Below, piece by piece: positions 9,000 to 18,346 of a DNA stretch of 64,000 bases. The translations under genes and the position numbers were made by a program. Source of the stretch: Sphaerospermopsis aphanizomenoides BCCUSP55 (GTDB lineage: Bacteria > Cyanobacteriota > Cyanobacteriia > Cyanobacteriales > Nostocaceae); assembly GCF_001586785.1 (NCBI RefSeq), contig NZ_LUFH02000008.1, positions 1 to 64,000 of the forward strand. The letters run 5' to 3'. Positions within the stretch are counted from its first letter, which is position 1, and each line of letters starts with the position of its first letter. The notes beneath the pieces were generated by a model. That model made no database searches. It worked only from the letters and a program-made list of their open reading frames with translations, and was not told the origin of the DNA.

Positions 9000-9407
9000 T
9001 TGAGCGAAGTCGAAACTAGGTGTAGCGAACTGCAAACATCCAGAGATAAAACTGCAAACAGTTACAGAAATCAGTTTATCTGGCAAAGGGCAGTTCAACT
9101 TGCCATCAATTGTTATAAATTGACCAAACTATTTCCTCAATCAGAATTGTATGGTTTAACTAGCCAAATCCGACGTTCTTCTGTATCTGTAGCATCCAAT
9201 ATAGCTGAAGGTTATGGTAGGCGTTCAAAGCCAGAATACATACAGTTTTTACATATTGCATTAGGCTCTTTAAGGGAACTGGACACGCAATTAATCATTG
9301 CTAAAGAAGTAGATTTAGCCGACAAAAATCTTTTTACACCCCTATTAAATGAAGTTGAGGAAATGCAAAGTATATTAGTTGCCAGTTTAAACAAACTGAA
9401 AGCTTGA
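9000..9407 (+). CDS. Four-helix-bundle protein (S23/TIGR02436 family)
   Basis: The family region begins at about 9057 (NSYRNQFIWQRAVQLA) and continues with YKLTKLFPQSELYGLTSQIRR, VASNIAEGYGRRS and EYIQFLHIALGSLRELDTQL, all classic for the S23 four-helix bundle family first seen in 23S rRNA intervening sequences. The role of stand-alone members is unknown. No ATG or GTG precedes the conserved region in frame; the TTG at 9000 is the least bad start (another TTG at 8979 overlaps tnpB). The missing start coincides with the left copy of a 40-bp inverted repeat (9021-9060), so the native 5' end may have been replaced. The second copy lies at 9499-9538, downstream of the gene. It may be a pseudogene. 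Confidence 0.65.
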   Translation: MSEVETRCSELQTSRDKTANSYRNQFIWQRAVQLAINCYKLTKLFPQSELYGLTSQIRRSSVSVASNIAEGYGRRSKPEYIQFLHIALGSLRELDTQLIIAKEVDLADKNLFTPLLNEVEEMQSILVASLNKLKA

Positions 9408-9538
9408 ATTTACTACTTCTTCCTTCCTTTCTTCTGCCTTCCCCTAATCCAGATCACCAAAATCTGACAAGACCCATAATGTGGTTTCAAAAATGCCTTG
9501 TTTGCAGTTTTATCTCTGGATGTTTGCAGTTCGCTACA
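9021..9538. repeat. Perfect 40-bp inverted repeat pair flanking the four-helix-bundle gene
   Basis: 9021-9060 (starts TGTAGCGAACTGCAAACATC) and 9499-9538 are exact reverse complements over 40 bases. The 518-bp unit contains little besides the four-helix-bundle frame. Its shape is that of a small non-autonomous transposon or mobile cassette. No target-site duplication is evident at the outer edges. Confidence 0.8.
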
Positions 9539-9711
9539 ATAAAACAATATAAAAAATATGCTAAAATTAGACAATCAACAAATCCCCAAATTTAAACATC
9601 CAACCACATCCTGTAAATCCTCAAATCCTGTAAATCCTGATTCAGACAAAAATACGATTATCCTGTAAATCCAGAAAATCCAGAAAATCCTGATTCAAAC
9701 AACATCCATAT
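9408..9711. other. Intergenic region with dispersed short repeats
   Basis: After the right arm of the inverted repeat, 9601-9705 is an array of variants of ATCCTGTAAATCC and ATCCTGATTCA, a repeat family seen again at 55222-55260. No gene is seen in it. Confidence 0.65.
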
Positions 9712-10896
9712 ATGTCAAACAACATCAAAACCAGAATCGACAAATTCAACCACGGAAGAGATCCAGAATTATTACAGTTAAAATACAAAAAACTCTCTAC
9801 AGATCCATTTTCCTTCTTTCGCGGAACTTGTCATTTATTCTATGAAGATTTACCTCAAGATTCATCTCTCAACTCTGCACCTCTAACTTGGATATGTGGT
9901 GATTTACATCTAGAAAACTTCGGTAGTTATAAAGGTGATAATCGTTTAGTTTATTTTGATATTAATGATTTTGATGAATCTGTTCTCGCACCTTGTACTT
10001 ATGATTTAGTCAGATTTATCACTAGTATTATTGTTGGTTCTCATGCTGTGGGTATTAATGATGCAGAATCTCTACATTTAAGCGAGATTTATTTAAACAC
10101 CTATACCGCAACCCTAGCTGAAGGAAAACCTAGAACTGTAGAAAAGGAAACTGCTAAAGGTTTAGTTAAGGATTTATTAGAAAGTTTACAAAAACGAGAA
10201 CGTCCTAAGTTTTTAGATAAATACACCAAAGAAAAGAATGGTAAGCGGTGGTTAGATGTTGAGAAAAAACGTATTATGGTAGCTGAAGAAGCCGAACAAG
10301 AAAAGGTGAAAAAATTAATTCTACATTGGCATCATACCACAAATCAAAATCCCGATTTTTATCAAATTATAGACGTTCAAAAACGCATAGCGGGTAATGG
10401 TAGTTTAGGTTTAGAACGTTATCTAATTTTGGTAGAAGGTACTGGTTCTCCTGACGGTAATTATTTACTAGATTTCAAAGAAACTCATCCCAGTTCTTTA
10501 CAACCTTATGTAAAAGTTTCTCAACCACAATGGGAAACTCCAGGTGCAAGGGTTGTTGCAATTCAAAAACGCTTTCAAGGAACTCCACCTGCTTTATTAG
10601 AAGCGATAAATGATGGTGAAAAATCCTATGTCTTACGGGAGTTGCAACCAGAACAAGATAAAGTCAGTTTGCAAGCTTGGGATGGAAAAATAGGACGGTT
10701 AGAAAAGTTAATTCAAACAATGGCCCAGGTGACTGCTTGGGATCAACTACGCAGTAGTGGAAGACAAGGTTCTGCAATTGCAGATGAATTAATTGATTTT
10801 GCTCAATCTTCCGAATGGCATAATTCTATTATAGAATATGCACGCAATTATGCAGAAAAAGTTAACCAAGATTTTCAGGAATTCTGTCAATCATAA
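9712..10896 (+). CDS. DUF2252 family protein (kinase-like fold)
   Basis: 394 aa. DUF2252 proteins are predicted to share the protein-kinase/APH fold. Characteristic blocks are visible: DPFSFFRGTCHLFYEDL at 31-47, GDLHLENFG with G63, D64, H66 and N69, and YFDINDFDES with D83, D86 and D88, which resemble a catalytic loop and metal-binding acidic residues. An RIAGNGSLGLERY block lies further on, typical of the family. The biochemical activity is not established. The stop codon overlaps the next ATG by one base (TAATG), so the HNH gene is probably translationally coupled. Cytosolic; no signal or membrane segments. Confidence 0.85.
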   Translation: MSNNIKTRIDKFNHGRDPELLQLKYKKLSTDPFSFFRGTCHLFYEDLPQDSSLNSAPLTWICGDLHLENFGSYKGDNRLVYFDINDFDESVLAPCTYDLVRFITSIIVGSHAVGINDAESLHLSEIYLNTYTATLAEGKPRTVEKETAKGLVKDLLESLQKRERPKFLDKYTKEKNGKRWLDVEKKRIMVAEEAEQEKVKKLILHWHHTTNQNPDFYQIIDVQKRIAGNGSLGLERYLILVEGTGSPDGNYLLDFKETHPSSLQPYVKVSQPQWETPGARVVAIQKRFQGTPPALLEAINDGEKSYVLRELQPEQDKVSLQAWDGKIGRLEKLIQTMAQVTAWDQLRSSGRQGSAIADELIDFAQSSEWHNSIIEYARNYAEKVNQDFQEFCQS

Positions 10897-11141
10897 TGAA
10901 TAAAACTCCACGCATTCCCATCCCTCCTGAAGTGAGAACCTATGTTTATCAAAGGGATAAATATCAGTGTCAAAGCTGCGGTAAAACTTCCCCAGAAACT
11001 AACCTCAGCATTGATCATATTATCCCTTTGTCTCGTGGTGGAAAAAACGATATCAGCAATTTACAAACTCTCTGTTTAACTTGTAATAAAAGTAAAACAA
11101 ATAAAATTGACCATCGGTTTCACCGACATTTCGACTTTTAA
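10896..11141 (+). CDS. Small HNH endonuclease
   Basis: 81 aa. This is a minimal HNH nuclease: C26-x2-C29 (CQSCGK), the core SIDHIIPLSRGGKNDISNLQTLC with catalytic His and Asn, then a second CxxC (CLTCN) forming the structural zinc site. Stand-alone proteins of this size and layout, close to the McrA/HNH_5 group, are common in cyanobacteria and their role is unknown. The start overlaps the DUF2252 stop by one base, so the two genes form an operon. The frame is intact. Confidence 0.88.
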   Translation: MNKTPRIPIPPEVRTYVYQRDKYQCQSCGKTSPETNLSIDHIIPLSRGGKNDISNLQTLCLTCNKSKTNKIDHRFHRHFDF

Positions 11142-11390
11142 CCAATGTACCAATAGTTTTAATAGTGTGTTCGCTGTTAATTTAGCGCAGCTATATTCCC
11201 AATGATTACACCTACGTATATTTCAACTTTACGGATAGGCATAGCTGATATATAGTCGCGTTTTCACTGATTAAAGTATTAAAAAAAAACCGCAATTATG
11301 ACAATATCCTTCTCATTTAATTTGAGATATACATATTAACTAGTCAAATTAAATTAATTACGTCTACAATCTTTTGTTTAAACACTAAGT

Positions 11391-11615
11391 ATGAATGTAA
11401 ATAGAATTCAAGCATCTGAAGAAGCCTCAAAAACCCATAAAGCAAATATGCAAAAAAGCCTAGAATATCGCTTGCAGATAGCTAGAACAAAAATGGACGA
11501 AAATCTAGTACGTCTGTTAGAAGCAGAAATGATGCAATACAGCCAAAATGACCCATCTTCTAGCACAAAAATAGGGTTTTTCGGATTTTTAAGCCCCTTC
11601 ATGAAAAAACTTTAA
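11391..11615 (+). CDS. Small hypothetical protein
   Basis: 74 aa. I do not recognise the family with certainty. The middle (MQKSLEYRLQIARTKMDENLVRLLEAEMM) is predicted to be an amphipathic helix of the kind seen in several short cyanobacterial proteins; the tail is hydrophobic then basic (FFGFLSPFMKKL). An ATG start and a good terminator-like hairpin 170 bases downstream favour a real gene. Nothing in the sequence gives a function. Confidence 0.5.
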   Translation: MNVNRIQASEEASKTHKANMQKSLEYRLQIARTKMDENLVRLLEAEMMQYSQNDPSSSTKIGFFGFLSPFMKKL

Positions 11616-11783
11616 AACAGCTAAAATTTTTAGCTGCGCTATGTATACAGCACTTCCCGGTGTTATGAGGTACACTCTTGGCAGGCAAGATGCCCATCCC
11701 ACAAGAGTTTTATTATTAAAATTTGTACCTCATAGCAATGAAATCTGCTGTATTATTTTATCTTCATTCTTATTTCTCCTAAT

Positions 11784-11812
11784 AACCCTGGTCAGTTTCA
11801 CCAGGGTTTTTT
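11784..11812. terminator. Rho-independent terminator
   Basis: AACCCTGGT (11784-11792) and ACCAGGGTT (11800-11808) form a 9-bp stem with a 7-base loop, followed by TTTT. On the + strand it would end the transcript of the 74-aa gene; there is no matching T-run on the other side. Confidence 0.75.
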
Positions 11813-11914
11813 ATTGCTGATACAGCAGATTTCAACTTCTTGAGTTACAGATGATTAAGAGGTAATTTTGAGAACTTTCTCCCCCTTTTTTAAAGGTAAT
11901 GACGGATTACATCT

Positions 11915-13360
11915 TTAACAAAAAATGCACCCACTTCGCGCAGGAATATCAAAATCAACATTCTTACTATTCCATTTTATTTCTCCTTTTCCATACACTA
12001 ATGTTTGTGGTTGATGTTGTAATTGAATACAATCAAAATTAGCTGTAACTGACTCATTACCCACATTCACTGCAATAATTAACTCTTCATTTCCCAAAGT
12101 TCGCGCAAACACATACAGCGTTGTTTCTGCATAAATAACGTGATACTTACCAATCCGCAGAGATTCGTATTTATGACGTAAAGAAATTAATTGTTTGTGA
12201 AGATCAAGAATTTCTAAATTCCAATTAGCTGCTAACGGAAAACCACGACGACAATCAGGATCTAAACCACCCGGTAAACCCACTTCATCACCATAATATA
12301 TGCTCGGCGCACCTGGGAAAGTTAATAATAGTAAAGTTGCTAATTCTACACTTGCAATATCACCACCTGCAATGGTAATTAATCTCGCTGTATCGTGACT
12401 TGCTAATAAATTAAGTTGTGTGAGTTGAATTTCCCAAGGATAAAGCTTTAATAACTCATCTATTTTTTCCGCATATTCAGCAGCAAATAATGGTGGATAG
12501 GTTTCATAAGCACGTCCTTTGACCTGTTCTAAATCTACACGGTTTCCCGCAGTAAAAGCAATAGTTGGCCCAGTCAATAGATAATTCATTACCCCATCAA
12601 ATTGCGTTCCATCCAACCATTCACGGGAATCTGTCCACACTTCCCCCACAATATAAGCATCAGGATTTATTGCTTTTACTCTGCTTCTAAATTCTTGCCA
12701 AAAACCGGGAGTTTTAATTTCAAAAGGTACATCTAAACGCCAACCATCAATACCGAAATTAATCCAATATTCGGCAATTTCCATAATATATTCCCGCACT
12801 TCCGGATTATCATGATTAAATACAGGTAAAGAACGAATTCCTGCCCAACTTTCATAATTTGCAGGTGCATCACCCGTGTATGGTGCAAGTGGCCAACCTT
12901 CAATTTTAAACCAATCTACCCAAGGTGAATGAGGTCCATTTTCTAAGATGTCGTGAAAAAAGAATATCCCCCGACTCGCATGATTAAAAACCCCATCGAG
13001 AACTACTTTAATATTACGTTGATGTGCTGCATCTAGCAACTCTTTAAAAGCTTCGTTCCCTCCCAATAATGGATCAACTTGATAATAATCATGGGTGTGA
13101 TAGCGGTGATTACAAGCTGATTGAAAAATGGGTGTAAAGTAAATAGCGTTAATTCCTAAATTTTGAATATAGTCTAATTGTTCTAAAATCCCCCATAAAT
13201 CGCCACCTTTATAACCTTGAAGTGTGGGGGAAGCATCCCAATCTTCCCATTTTGCATTATTCAATAATCGTTGATGGGGTTGTTTGCTTTTAGCGAACCT
13301 GTCGGGGAATATTTGGTAAAAAACCGCTTGTTTAACCTAGTCTTGTGTGTGAATCTGCAT
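11915..13360 (-). pseudogene. GH13 alpha-amylase family enzyme with amber codon near the start
   Basis: The only ATG that fits is at 13360; codon 8 is TAG (13337-13339), where relatives have Trp (..DWVKxAVFYQIFPDRF). Past it the frame is open for about 470 codons. The catalytic set is complete: GWRLDVP (nucleophile Asp), VGEVW (acid/base Glu) and SHDTAR (third Asp). The WGILEQLDYIQNLGINAIYFTPIF and HRYHTHDYYQVDP blocks place it near neopullulanase/cyclomaltodextrinase-type GH13 enzymes. Starting at an internal TTG (13264) would drop the first beta-strand of the barrel, so an active enzyme is unlikely without readthrough. An assembly error is also possible. Confidence 0.85.
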
Positions 13361-13365
13361 ATCTA

Positions 13366-14068
13366 CTAATAAATTATGAAATTGTCAATATATCTAATAA
13401 AATCTCCCAAACTAGGTACACTATTGACAAGTTTAATATAGATAAATTCATAATCTAAGTTAGCTGCTAATCTATTCAATTGTTTTTCCTTCTTATCGTA
13501 ACCTTTTCCTACGTAATTATAGATGTTTTTGATATCATCCGAAGGTTTCAATACTTGCTTCCATATCATCAGTTTGAGGATTAAAACCAAACATTTCCTC
13601 AATTCTATCTGGTGTTAAACTGCTATCCAATTTAAGAAAATGATTATATTCTGCTAAAAACCATGCTTCTATTTCCATGACAGCAAGAACTATATTTATA
13701 GGAATTACCCCTTTTGGTAAGAGTAAATCTAAATCATGTTGCAGCTTAGACTTTTGATGTATGGGTGTTGGATCAACATCTCTTAATCCAATAACTCTCT
13801 CATAGCCAGATGTAATTAGCTTACTATACTGTTTTCTCATATCTGAACCTACATTTTTGTGTCCAGACGAGTTATAAATTAAAACATAAAATTTTGTTGC
13901 GGAAGTAACAACAGCCGCCTTAATTGTAGAAATATTTTTGCCGTTTTGATTAGCATTTACTGAAATTATTTCTATCGCAATGCTATTTTTATCAGCAATT
14001 TCCTGAAGTAATTTTTCTACAAAAATTTGTTCTGTTTTCCCCTCCACAAAAATAGCTAATTTTTTCAC
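13366..14068 (-). pseudogene. TOPRIM-like protein (DUF4276-type), frameshifted
   Basis: The first 177 codons give MKKLAIFVEGKTEQIFVEKLL (TOPRIM-type EGKTE) and GLRDVDP (acidic motif), then VMEIEAWFLAEYNHF, typical of DUF4276-like proteins. The frame ends at 13535, but a second frame continues with about 60 codons of plausible tail (PSDDIKNIYNYVGKGYDKKEKQ..). Removing one base from the A-run at 13546-13548 joins them into about 230 aa, the expected length. It follows the ATPase gene by 11 bases on the same strand, so they are one operon. Either decay or a homopolymer sequencing error explains the shift. Confidence 0.7.
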
Positions 14069-14079
14069 TCTTCTATATT

Positions 14080-15228
14080 CTACTCATTGCCAAATCCTTT
14101 TAAGTAAAATTGAGTTTCAAAAAAATCAAAATTATTTAAACCAATAAATTTAAAATCTTCAAATATCTGCTGGGAATTATGTATATTATGCAATTTCGCT
14201 AATCCTGGTTTCCTCTCAATAACTGACCAATAATCCAAAGGAACACCATTCATAATAAAGCTGTCATTGGTGGTCATAATTAACTGAACTAATCCAGTTT
14301 GTGCTTTATTAATAAGTAATTTAATCATCGCTGATGATCTTTCAAAATCTAGTCCTTCACCAATATCATCTATTAAAATACAACTGGTTTTTTTAGCTAA
14401 CAGTGAATAGTTGACTTGAATTATTAAAGATAATGCTCTAAACATTCCTTGGGAAATTAATCCTTGTTCTGTTTTAGCTTTTAAATCGCTTTCTTGAACA
14501 TAAAGATATTGTGATTTAATATCTTGTGTGTAAAACTTATTTTTTTTATCAAATTCTGTCTCAATAGCCGATATACTGTAACCAATAGCTGACATATCTG
14601 ATTTTATCGCTTTAATAAAATCTGCTCCTATTTCTCGTTTTCCTAAATTTAATATATCAACTACTCTATCTTGATCTTTTAATTCTATATTGTCTTTATT
14701 AGCGTTAGAAAAGTTAAAATAATTTTTACCTAAATATGTACCAAATTGATAGTATCTCAAGGAATTTGCCCAATTATAAAGCTCTTCAAAAAAAGGATGT
14801 TGAATAGAATCTCTCCGTTTGAAAGCAGCAACTCCATCACGGGGAGTTTGAAAATCAATATCTTGTCCTAATTTTTCAGCCCAAACTTTACCCTCACCCG
14901 ATTCTTTTCTATCTAGATAAATCTTAGAGCCAATAGTAAAACTCTCTTGAACCACCTGACTATTATCGAGTGTTAATTTGTAAATTTTTTGATTTTCCTG
15001 ATCATGAGAATCGAAGGTTAATATCCACTCATTCAATTTGCTATCAGGAGTAATAGATACATCACGAGACAACAATATTGATATCAAGTTAATAGCGTTA
15101 AGTATTCTAGATTTACCAGAGGCATTTTTACCAACAATTAAATTTACATTACCTAATTGACAACCATCTAAACGCCACTCACTAGGCTTACCTTCATCTT
15201 CACAATATTCTACAAAGTCTAGTCTCAT
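14080..15228 (-). CDS. AAA/OLD-like ATPase, partner of a TOPRIM protein
   Basis: 382 aa. This is an SMC/RecF-like ATPase with a Walker A near residues 30-40 (VGKNASGKSRIL) and a Walker B CILIDDIGEGLDFERS, followed by the LIMTTNDSFIMNG switch-histidine-like region. The layout matches the AAA_15/AAA_21 group. Members encoded with a TOPRIM partner include the phage-defence systems PARIS (AriA/AriB) and OLD/Gabija-like systems. The pairing here is the same in kind, but the TOPRIM family differs. The frame is intact, with ATG at 15228. It lies between a broken amylase and a toxin-antitoxin pair, an accessory-type neighbourhood. Role in defence is inferred from context and families. Confidence 0.75.
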   Translation of the reverse strand: MRLDFVEYCEDEGKPSEWRLDGCQLGNVNLIVGKNASGKSRILNAINLISILLSRDVSITPDSKLNEWILTFDSHDQENQKIYKLTLDNSQVVQESFTIGSKIYLDRKESGEGKVWAEKLGQDIDFQTPRDGVAAFKRRDSIQHPFFEELYNWANSLRYYQFGTYLGKNYFNFSNANKDNIELKDQDRVVDILNLGKREIGADFIKAIKSDMSAIGYSISAIETEFDKKNKFYTQDIKSQYLYVQESDLKAKTEQGLISQGMFRALSLIIQVNYSLLAKKTSCILIDDIGEGLDFERSSAMIKLLINKAQTGLVQLIMTTNDSFIMNGVPLDYWSVIERKPGLAKLHNIHNSQQIFEDFKFIGLNNFDFFETQFYLKGFGNE

Positions 15229-15374
15229 ATATTTTTTATTTGTTACAATTCATTAAGGTAATCAGGGCTGATTATATCCCCTTAGCAATCATACTAACTC
15301 TCATCTTATAGGAAAAAATTAGCCCTGATGTTGATTTGAGAAAAAAGATTTACATTCACTAAATCAGAGGAAAC

Positions 15375-15776
15375 TTAAATAAAAAGTGCCGCAGAAACAT
15401 GGAAAAACTCTCCTAAAGCTTTAGCTTGTGCTTTACTAATGGATCTTTTACCATTAACAATTTCTGAAACGACACCCTTTGAACCTATAACTTCAACTAA
15501 ATCTGCTTGTTTAAGTCCTCGTGCATCCATCAGATGTAAGAGAATTTCTTGGGGAGATGCTGATTCTAAAGGAAATTGGGAATCTTCATACATTTCTACA
15601 AGAATAGAAAGCAATTCTAATAGAGAAGTTTCCTCTGGCGAAAGTTCGTCTCCCGATGCCATCAACTTCTCGATAGATTCAATGGCAATATTATACTCTG
15701 CTTCGGAAGTAATAACTTTAGGTTGGTATTCTTCTAAAAGAGAACCGTAGGTTTTTCTGTCTAGTGTGATAGTCAT
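15375..15776 (-). CDS. higA: HigA-type antitoxin (HTH_XRE)
   Basis: 133 aa. The C-terminal half is an XRE-type helix-turn-helix (LMDARGLKQADLVEVIGSKGVVSEIVNGKRSISKAQAKALGEFF, residues about 83-127). The N-terminal half (IESIEKLMASGDELSPEETSLLELLSILVEMYED) matches the HigA family, which neutralises HigB and represses the operon. It lies 74 bases downstream of higB on the same strand, giving the toxin-first order typical of hig loci. It probably binds an operator upstream of higB at about 16175-16230. Confidence 0.85.
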   Translation of the reverse strand: MTITLDRKTYGSLLEEYQPKVITSEAEYNIAIESIEKLMASGDELSPEETSLLELLSILVEMYEDSQFPLESASPQEILLHLMDARGLKQADLVEVIGSKGVVSEIVNGKRSISKAQAKALGEFFHVSAALFI

Positions 15777-15850
15777 ACTTCAATCACCTTTTAATTAATC
15801 AATGTTTGTACATTTTGGAGCTTGGGAATAACTCCCCTTCATTAACTTAA

Positions 15851-16174
15851 TTAAGTATCTTTTTGAGATGGTTTTTTAAATAAAGGATCATCTTTCCATT
15901 TATTAGTTTCATATTCATCATGGGTGAGAAGATATTTGTAATAAATAATTTGAGCCTTAAAGTTAAAACCGACAATTAAACGATAAGATTTAATATTAAA
16001 AACTAAAAAATTTTCTACTTTGTCTACAGAACGATCATAACTTTTGCGGATATCCTCTAAGTGTTGCCATTCAGAGTCTTTAACAACCTTACACCAGGCT
16101 TTTACAGCGTTTTGTATATCTTGAGGAAATTTTTTAGCATCTTCTATCACATTTTGTCTTTTAATTAACCTCAT
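15851..16174 (-). CDS. higB: HigB-type mRNA interferase toxin
   Basis: 107 aa. It matches the HigB_toxin family (PF09907): basic N-terminus (MRLIKRQNVIEDAKKFPQ), the W-C-KVVKDSEWQHLEDIRK block and the core VFNIKSYRLIVGFNFKAQIIYYKYLLTHDEYETNKWKDD, where Arg, Lys and His residues serve RNA cleavage on the ribosome in the family. Length and gene order agree with hig loci. The frame is intact and the antitoxin follows, so the module is probably functional. Confidence 0.87.
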   Translation of the reverse strand: MRLIKRQNVIEDAKKFPQDIQNAVKAWCKVVKDSEWQHLEDIRKSYDRSVDKVENFLVFNIKSYRLIVGFNFKAQIIYYKYLLTHDEYETNKWKDDPLFKKPSQKDT

Positions 16175-16456
16175 AGACTTTGAATAGATGGAATAATTTT
16201 ATGTTCACATATTGAGAACATAAAGTCAACTCTTCAAAGATAGTTTTTTCAGGATTGGGTTAAAGCACGAATGCTAATTGCACCCCATCCACCCCCCTTT
16301 CCCAGTTTCTACTATTATTAATACATTAGTTCTACTTTCCGTACCTAACCCCTATCTCAAAAATTCCTCCCCAAGATTCTTTGATCCCCCCTTATCAGCT
16401 GCCACATAGAGTCCTAAACTGTAGGTGAGAGTTGAAAGGCAGTCTGGAGAAATTTT

Positions 16457-17746
16457 GTGAAAAAAGTTTTAGCAATCATTCTTGGTGGGGGTGCGGGTAC
16501 ACGGCTTTATCCGCTAACCAAACTCCGCGCAAAACCCGCAGTACCTGTAGCTGGGAAATATCGCTTAATAGATATCCCTGTTAGCAACTGCATTAATTCA
16601 GAAATCTTTAAAATATACGTTCTGACACAATTCAACTCAGCCTCTCTGAATCGCCATATCGCCCGTGCTTATAACTTCAGCGGCTTTAGTGATGGGTTTG
16701 TGGAAGTTTTAGCTGCACAGCAAACACCAGAAAACCCCAACTGGTTCCAAGGTACAGCCGATGCTGTGCGTCAGTACATTTGGATGTTGCAAGATTGGGA
16801 TGTAGACGAATTTCTAATTCTTTCCGGTGATCACCTCTACCGTATGGATTACCGTCAGTTTATCCAGCGTCACAGAGACACCAATGCTGATATTACACTT
16901 TCTGTAATTCCCATTGATGATCGCCGTGCTTCCGATTTCGGTTTGATGAAAATCGACAACGCTGGTAGGGTAATTGATTTTAGCGAAAAGCCCAAAGGTG
17001 AAGCTTTAGCGAAAATGCGTGTTGATACCACCGTATTGGGGTTAACAAAAGAACAGGCACAATTACAACCCTACATCGCCTCGATGGGGATATATGTCTT
17101 TAAAAAAGATGTTTTGATCAAACTGTTGAAAGAATCTTTAGAACGGACTGATTTTGGTAAAGAAATTATTCCTGATGCCGCTAAGGATCACAACGTTCAA
17201 GCTTTCTTATTTGATGACTACTGGGAAGATATTGGAACAATTGAGGCTTTTTATGAGGCTAATTTAGCCCTGACTCAACAACCAATGCCACCCTTTAGCT
17301 TCTACGATGAAGCAGCACCAATTTATACTCGCGCTCGTTATTTACCTCCTTCTAAATTGTTGAATTGCGATATTACAGAATCAATGATTGGCGAAGGTTG
17401 TATTTTGAAAAACTGCCGCATTCAACATTCAGTTTTGGGAGTGCGATCGCGGATTGAATCAGGCTGTGTAATTGAAGAATCCCTACTCATGGGTGCAGAC
17501 TTTTATCAACCATCTGTTGAACGCCAATGTAGCTTAGAACAAGGTGACATCCCTGTAGGTATTGGTACAGACACCATCATTCGCCGAGCTATCGTTGATA
17601 AAAATGCCCGCATCGGTCACGATGTGAAAATTATCAACAAAGATAACGTCCAAGAAGCTGAACGGGAAAAACAAGGTTTCTACATTCGTAGTGGAATTGT
17701 AGTTGTTCTGAAAAATGCTGTAATTCCCGATGGCACAATCATTTAG
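16457..17746 (+). CDS. glgC: Glucose-1-phosphate adenylyltransferase (ADP-glucose pyrophosphorylase)
   Basis: 429 aa. It makes ADP-glucose from ATP and glucose-1-phosphate, the committing step of glycogen synthesis; the cyanobacterial enzyme is activated by 3-phosphoglycerate and inhibited by phosphate. The nucleotide-binding [12 protein letters not shown] lies at 10-21, followed by [20 protein letters not shown], the catalytic [10 protein letters not shown], and the [10 protein letters not shown] sugar-phosphate site. The C-terminal left-handed beta-helix ends with [18 protein letters not shown], including the activator-site lysine. Length equals that of plant/cyanobacterial small subunits. 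The GTG start follows a GGAG Shine-Dalgarno. The stop codon abuts a heptamer repeat array. The debranching enzyme at 23136 acts in the same pathway. Confidence 0.97.
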   Translation: MKKVLAIILGGGAGTRLYPLTKLRAKPAVPVAGKYRLIDIPVSNCINSEIFKIYVLTQFNSASLNRHIARAYNFSGFSDGFVEVLAAQQTPENPNWFQGTADAVRQYIWMLQDWDVDEFLILSGDHLYRMDYRQFIQRHRDTNADITLSVIPIDDRRASDFGLMKIDNAGRVIDFSEKPKGEALAKMRVDTTVLGLTKEQAQLQPYIASMGIYVFKKDVLIKLLKESLERTDFGKEIIPDAAKDHNVQAFLFDDYWEDIGTIEAFYEANLALTQQPMPPFSFYDEAAPIYTRARYLPPSKLLNCDITESMIGEGCILKNCRIQHSVLGVRSRIESGCVIEESLLMGADFYQPSVERQCSLEQGDIPVGIGTDTIIRRAIVDKNARIGHDVKIINKDNVQEAEREKQGFYIRSGIVVVLKNAVIPDGTII

Positions 17747-17883
17747 TCAGTTGTCAGTTGTCAGTTGTCAGTTGTCAGTTGTCAGTGGTGATTGGTAATT
17801 GGTAATTGGTAATTGGGTTATTTATATTCCCCTAGTCCCTATTCCCTATTAACTGTCACCTGTCACCTGTCACCTGTCACCTC
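17747..17883. repeat. Three adjacent heptamer arrays
   Basis: (GTCAGTT) copies fill 17747-17786, directly after the glgC stop; (AATTGGT) copies fill 17789-17816; (TGTCACC) copies fill 17853-17883, ending eight bases before the next ATG. These short tandemly repeated repetitive (STRR) heptamers are typical of Nostocales. The last array lies where the RBS of the next gene should be. Confidence 0.9.
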
Positions 17884-17890
17884 ATTCCCA

Positions 17891-18346
17891 ATGACTAAAC
17901 TACTTTTGCTGATAGGTCTTCCTGGTAGTGGCAAGTCAACATTGGCAAAACAATTACTGACAGAATGCCCCCAGATGCAACTAATTTCTACAGATGCCAT
18001 CCGGGGGCAACTCTTTGGTTCCCAAGCAACTCAAGGCCCTTGGTTCTTGATTTGGCAACAAGTAGAAACCCAATTTAAACAAGCTACTATCGCTAGTATC
18101 CCTACCATTTTTGATGCCACCAATGCCCAAAGAAAACATCGTCGGGAAATAATAGAATTAGCTCGTGATTGTGGTTTTACTCACATTACTGGACTATGGG
18201 TGAAAACTCCCGTTTGGCTCTGTTTAGCACGTAATAAAAAGCGCACAAGACAAGTTCCTGACGAAGTTATTTTGCGAATGCACCGCCAACTCCGTGACGC
18301 TCCTCCTAGCATACAAGAAGGACTAGACGACATACTTTACAAGTAA
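17891..18346 (+). CDS. Small P-loop kinase (AAA_33 / polynucleotide-kinase-like)
   Basis: 151 aa from the ATG at 17891; the longer open frame upstream only reads through repeat sequence. Walker A is G9-L-P-G-S-G-K-S16. The later STDAIRGQLFG, IFDATNAQRKHRRE and LARNKKRTRQVPDEVILRM blocks match the AAA_33/T4 polynucleotide-kinase-like group, where DxTN is the phosphate-acceptor region and the RxxR block is a lid. The substrate is unknown: nucleic acid 5'-OH, a sugar or a small metabolite are all possible. The Shine-Dalgarno region is occupied by a heptamer array, so translation may be weak. Confidence 0.75.
   Translation: MTKLLLLIGLPGSGKSTLAKQLLTECPQMQLISTDAIRGQLFGSQATQGPWFLIWQQVETQFKQATIASIPTIFDATNAQRKHRREIIELARDCGFTHITGLWVKTPVWLCLARNKKRTRQVPDEVILRMHRQLRDAPPSIQEGLDDILYK

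Noticed and set aside
9404-9595. Short frame after the four-helix-bundle gene
   Set aside because: It reads through the right arm of the inverted repeat and simple sequence, so it is a chance frame.
9601-9705. Array of ATCCTGTAAATCC units as a CRISPR-like array
   Set aside because: Units are short, variable and without spacers of constant length; no cas genes are near. It is a dispersed repeat family.
17813-17890. N-terminal extension of the small P-loop kinase
   Set aside because: The 26 codons are translated heptamer repeats; the ATG at 17891 starts exactly at the conserved beta-strand before Walker A.
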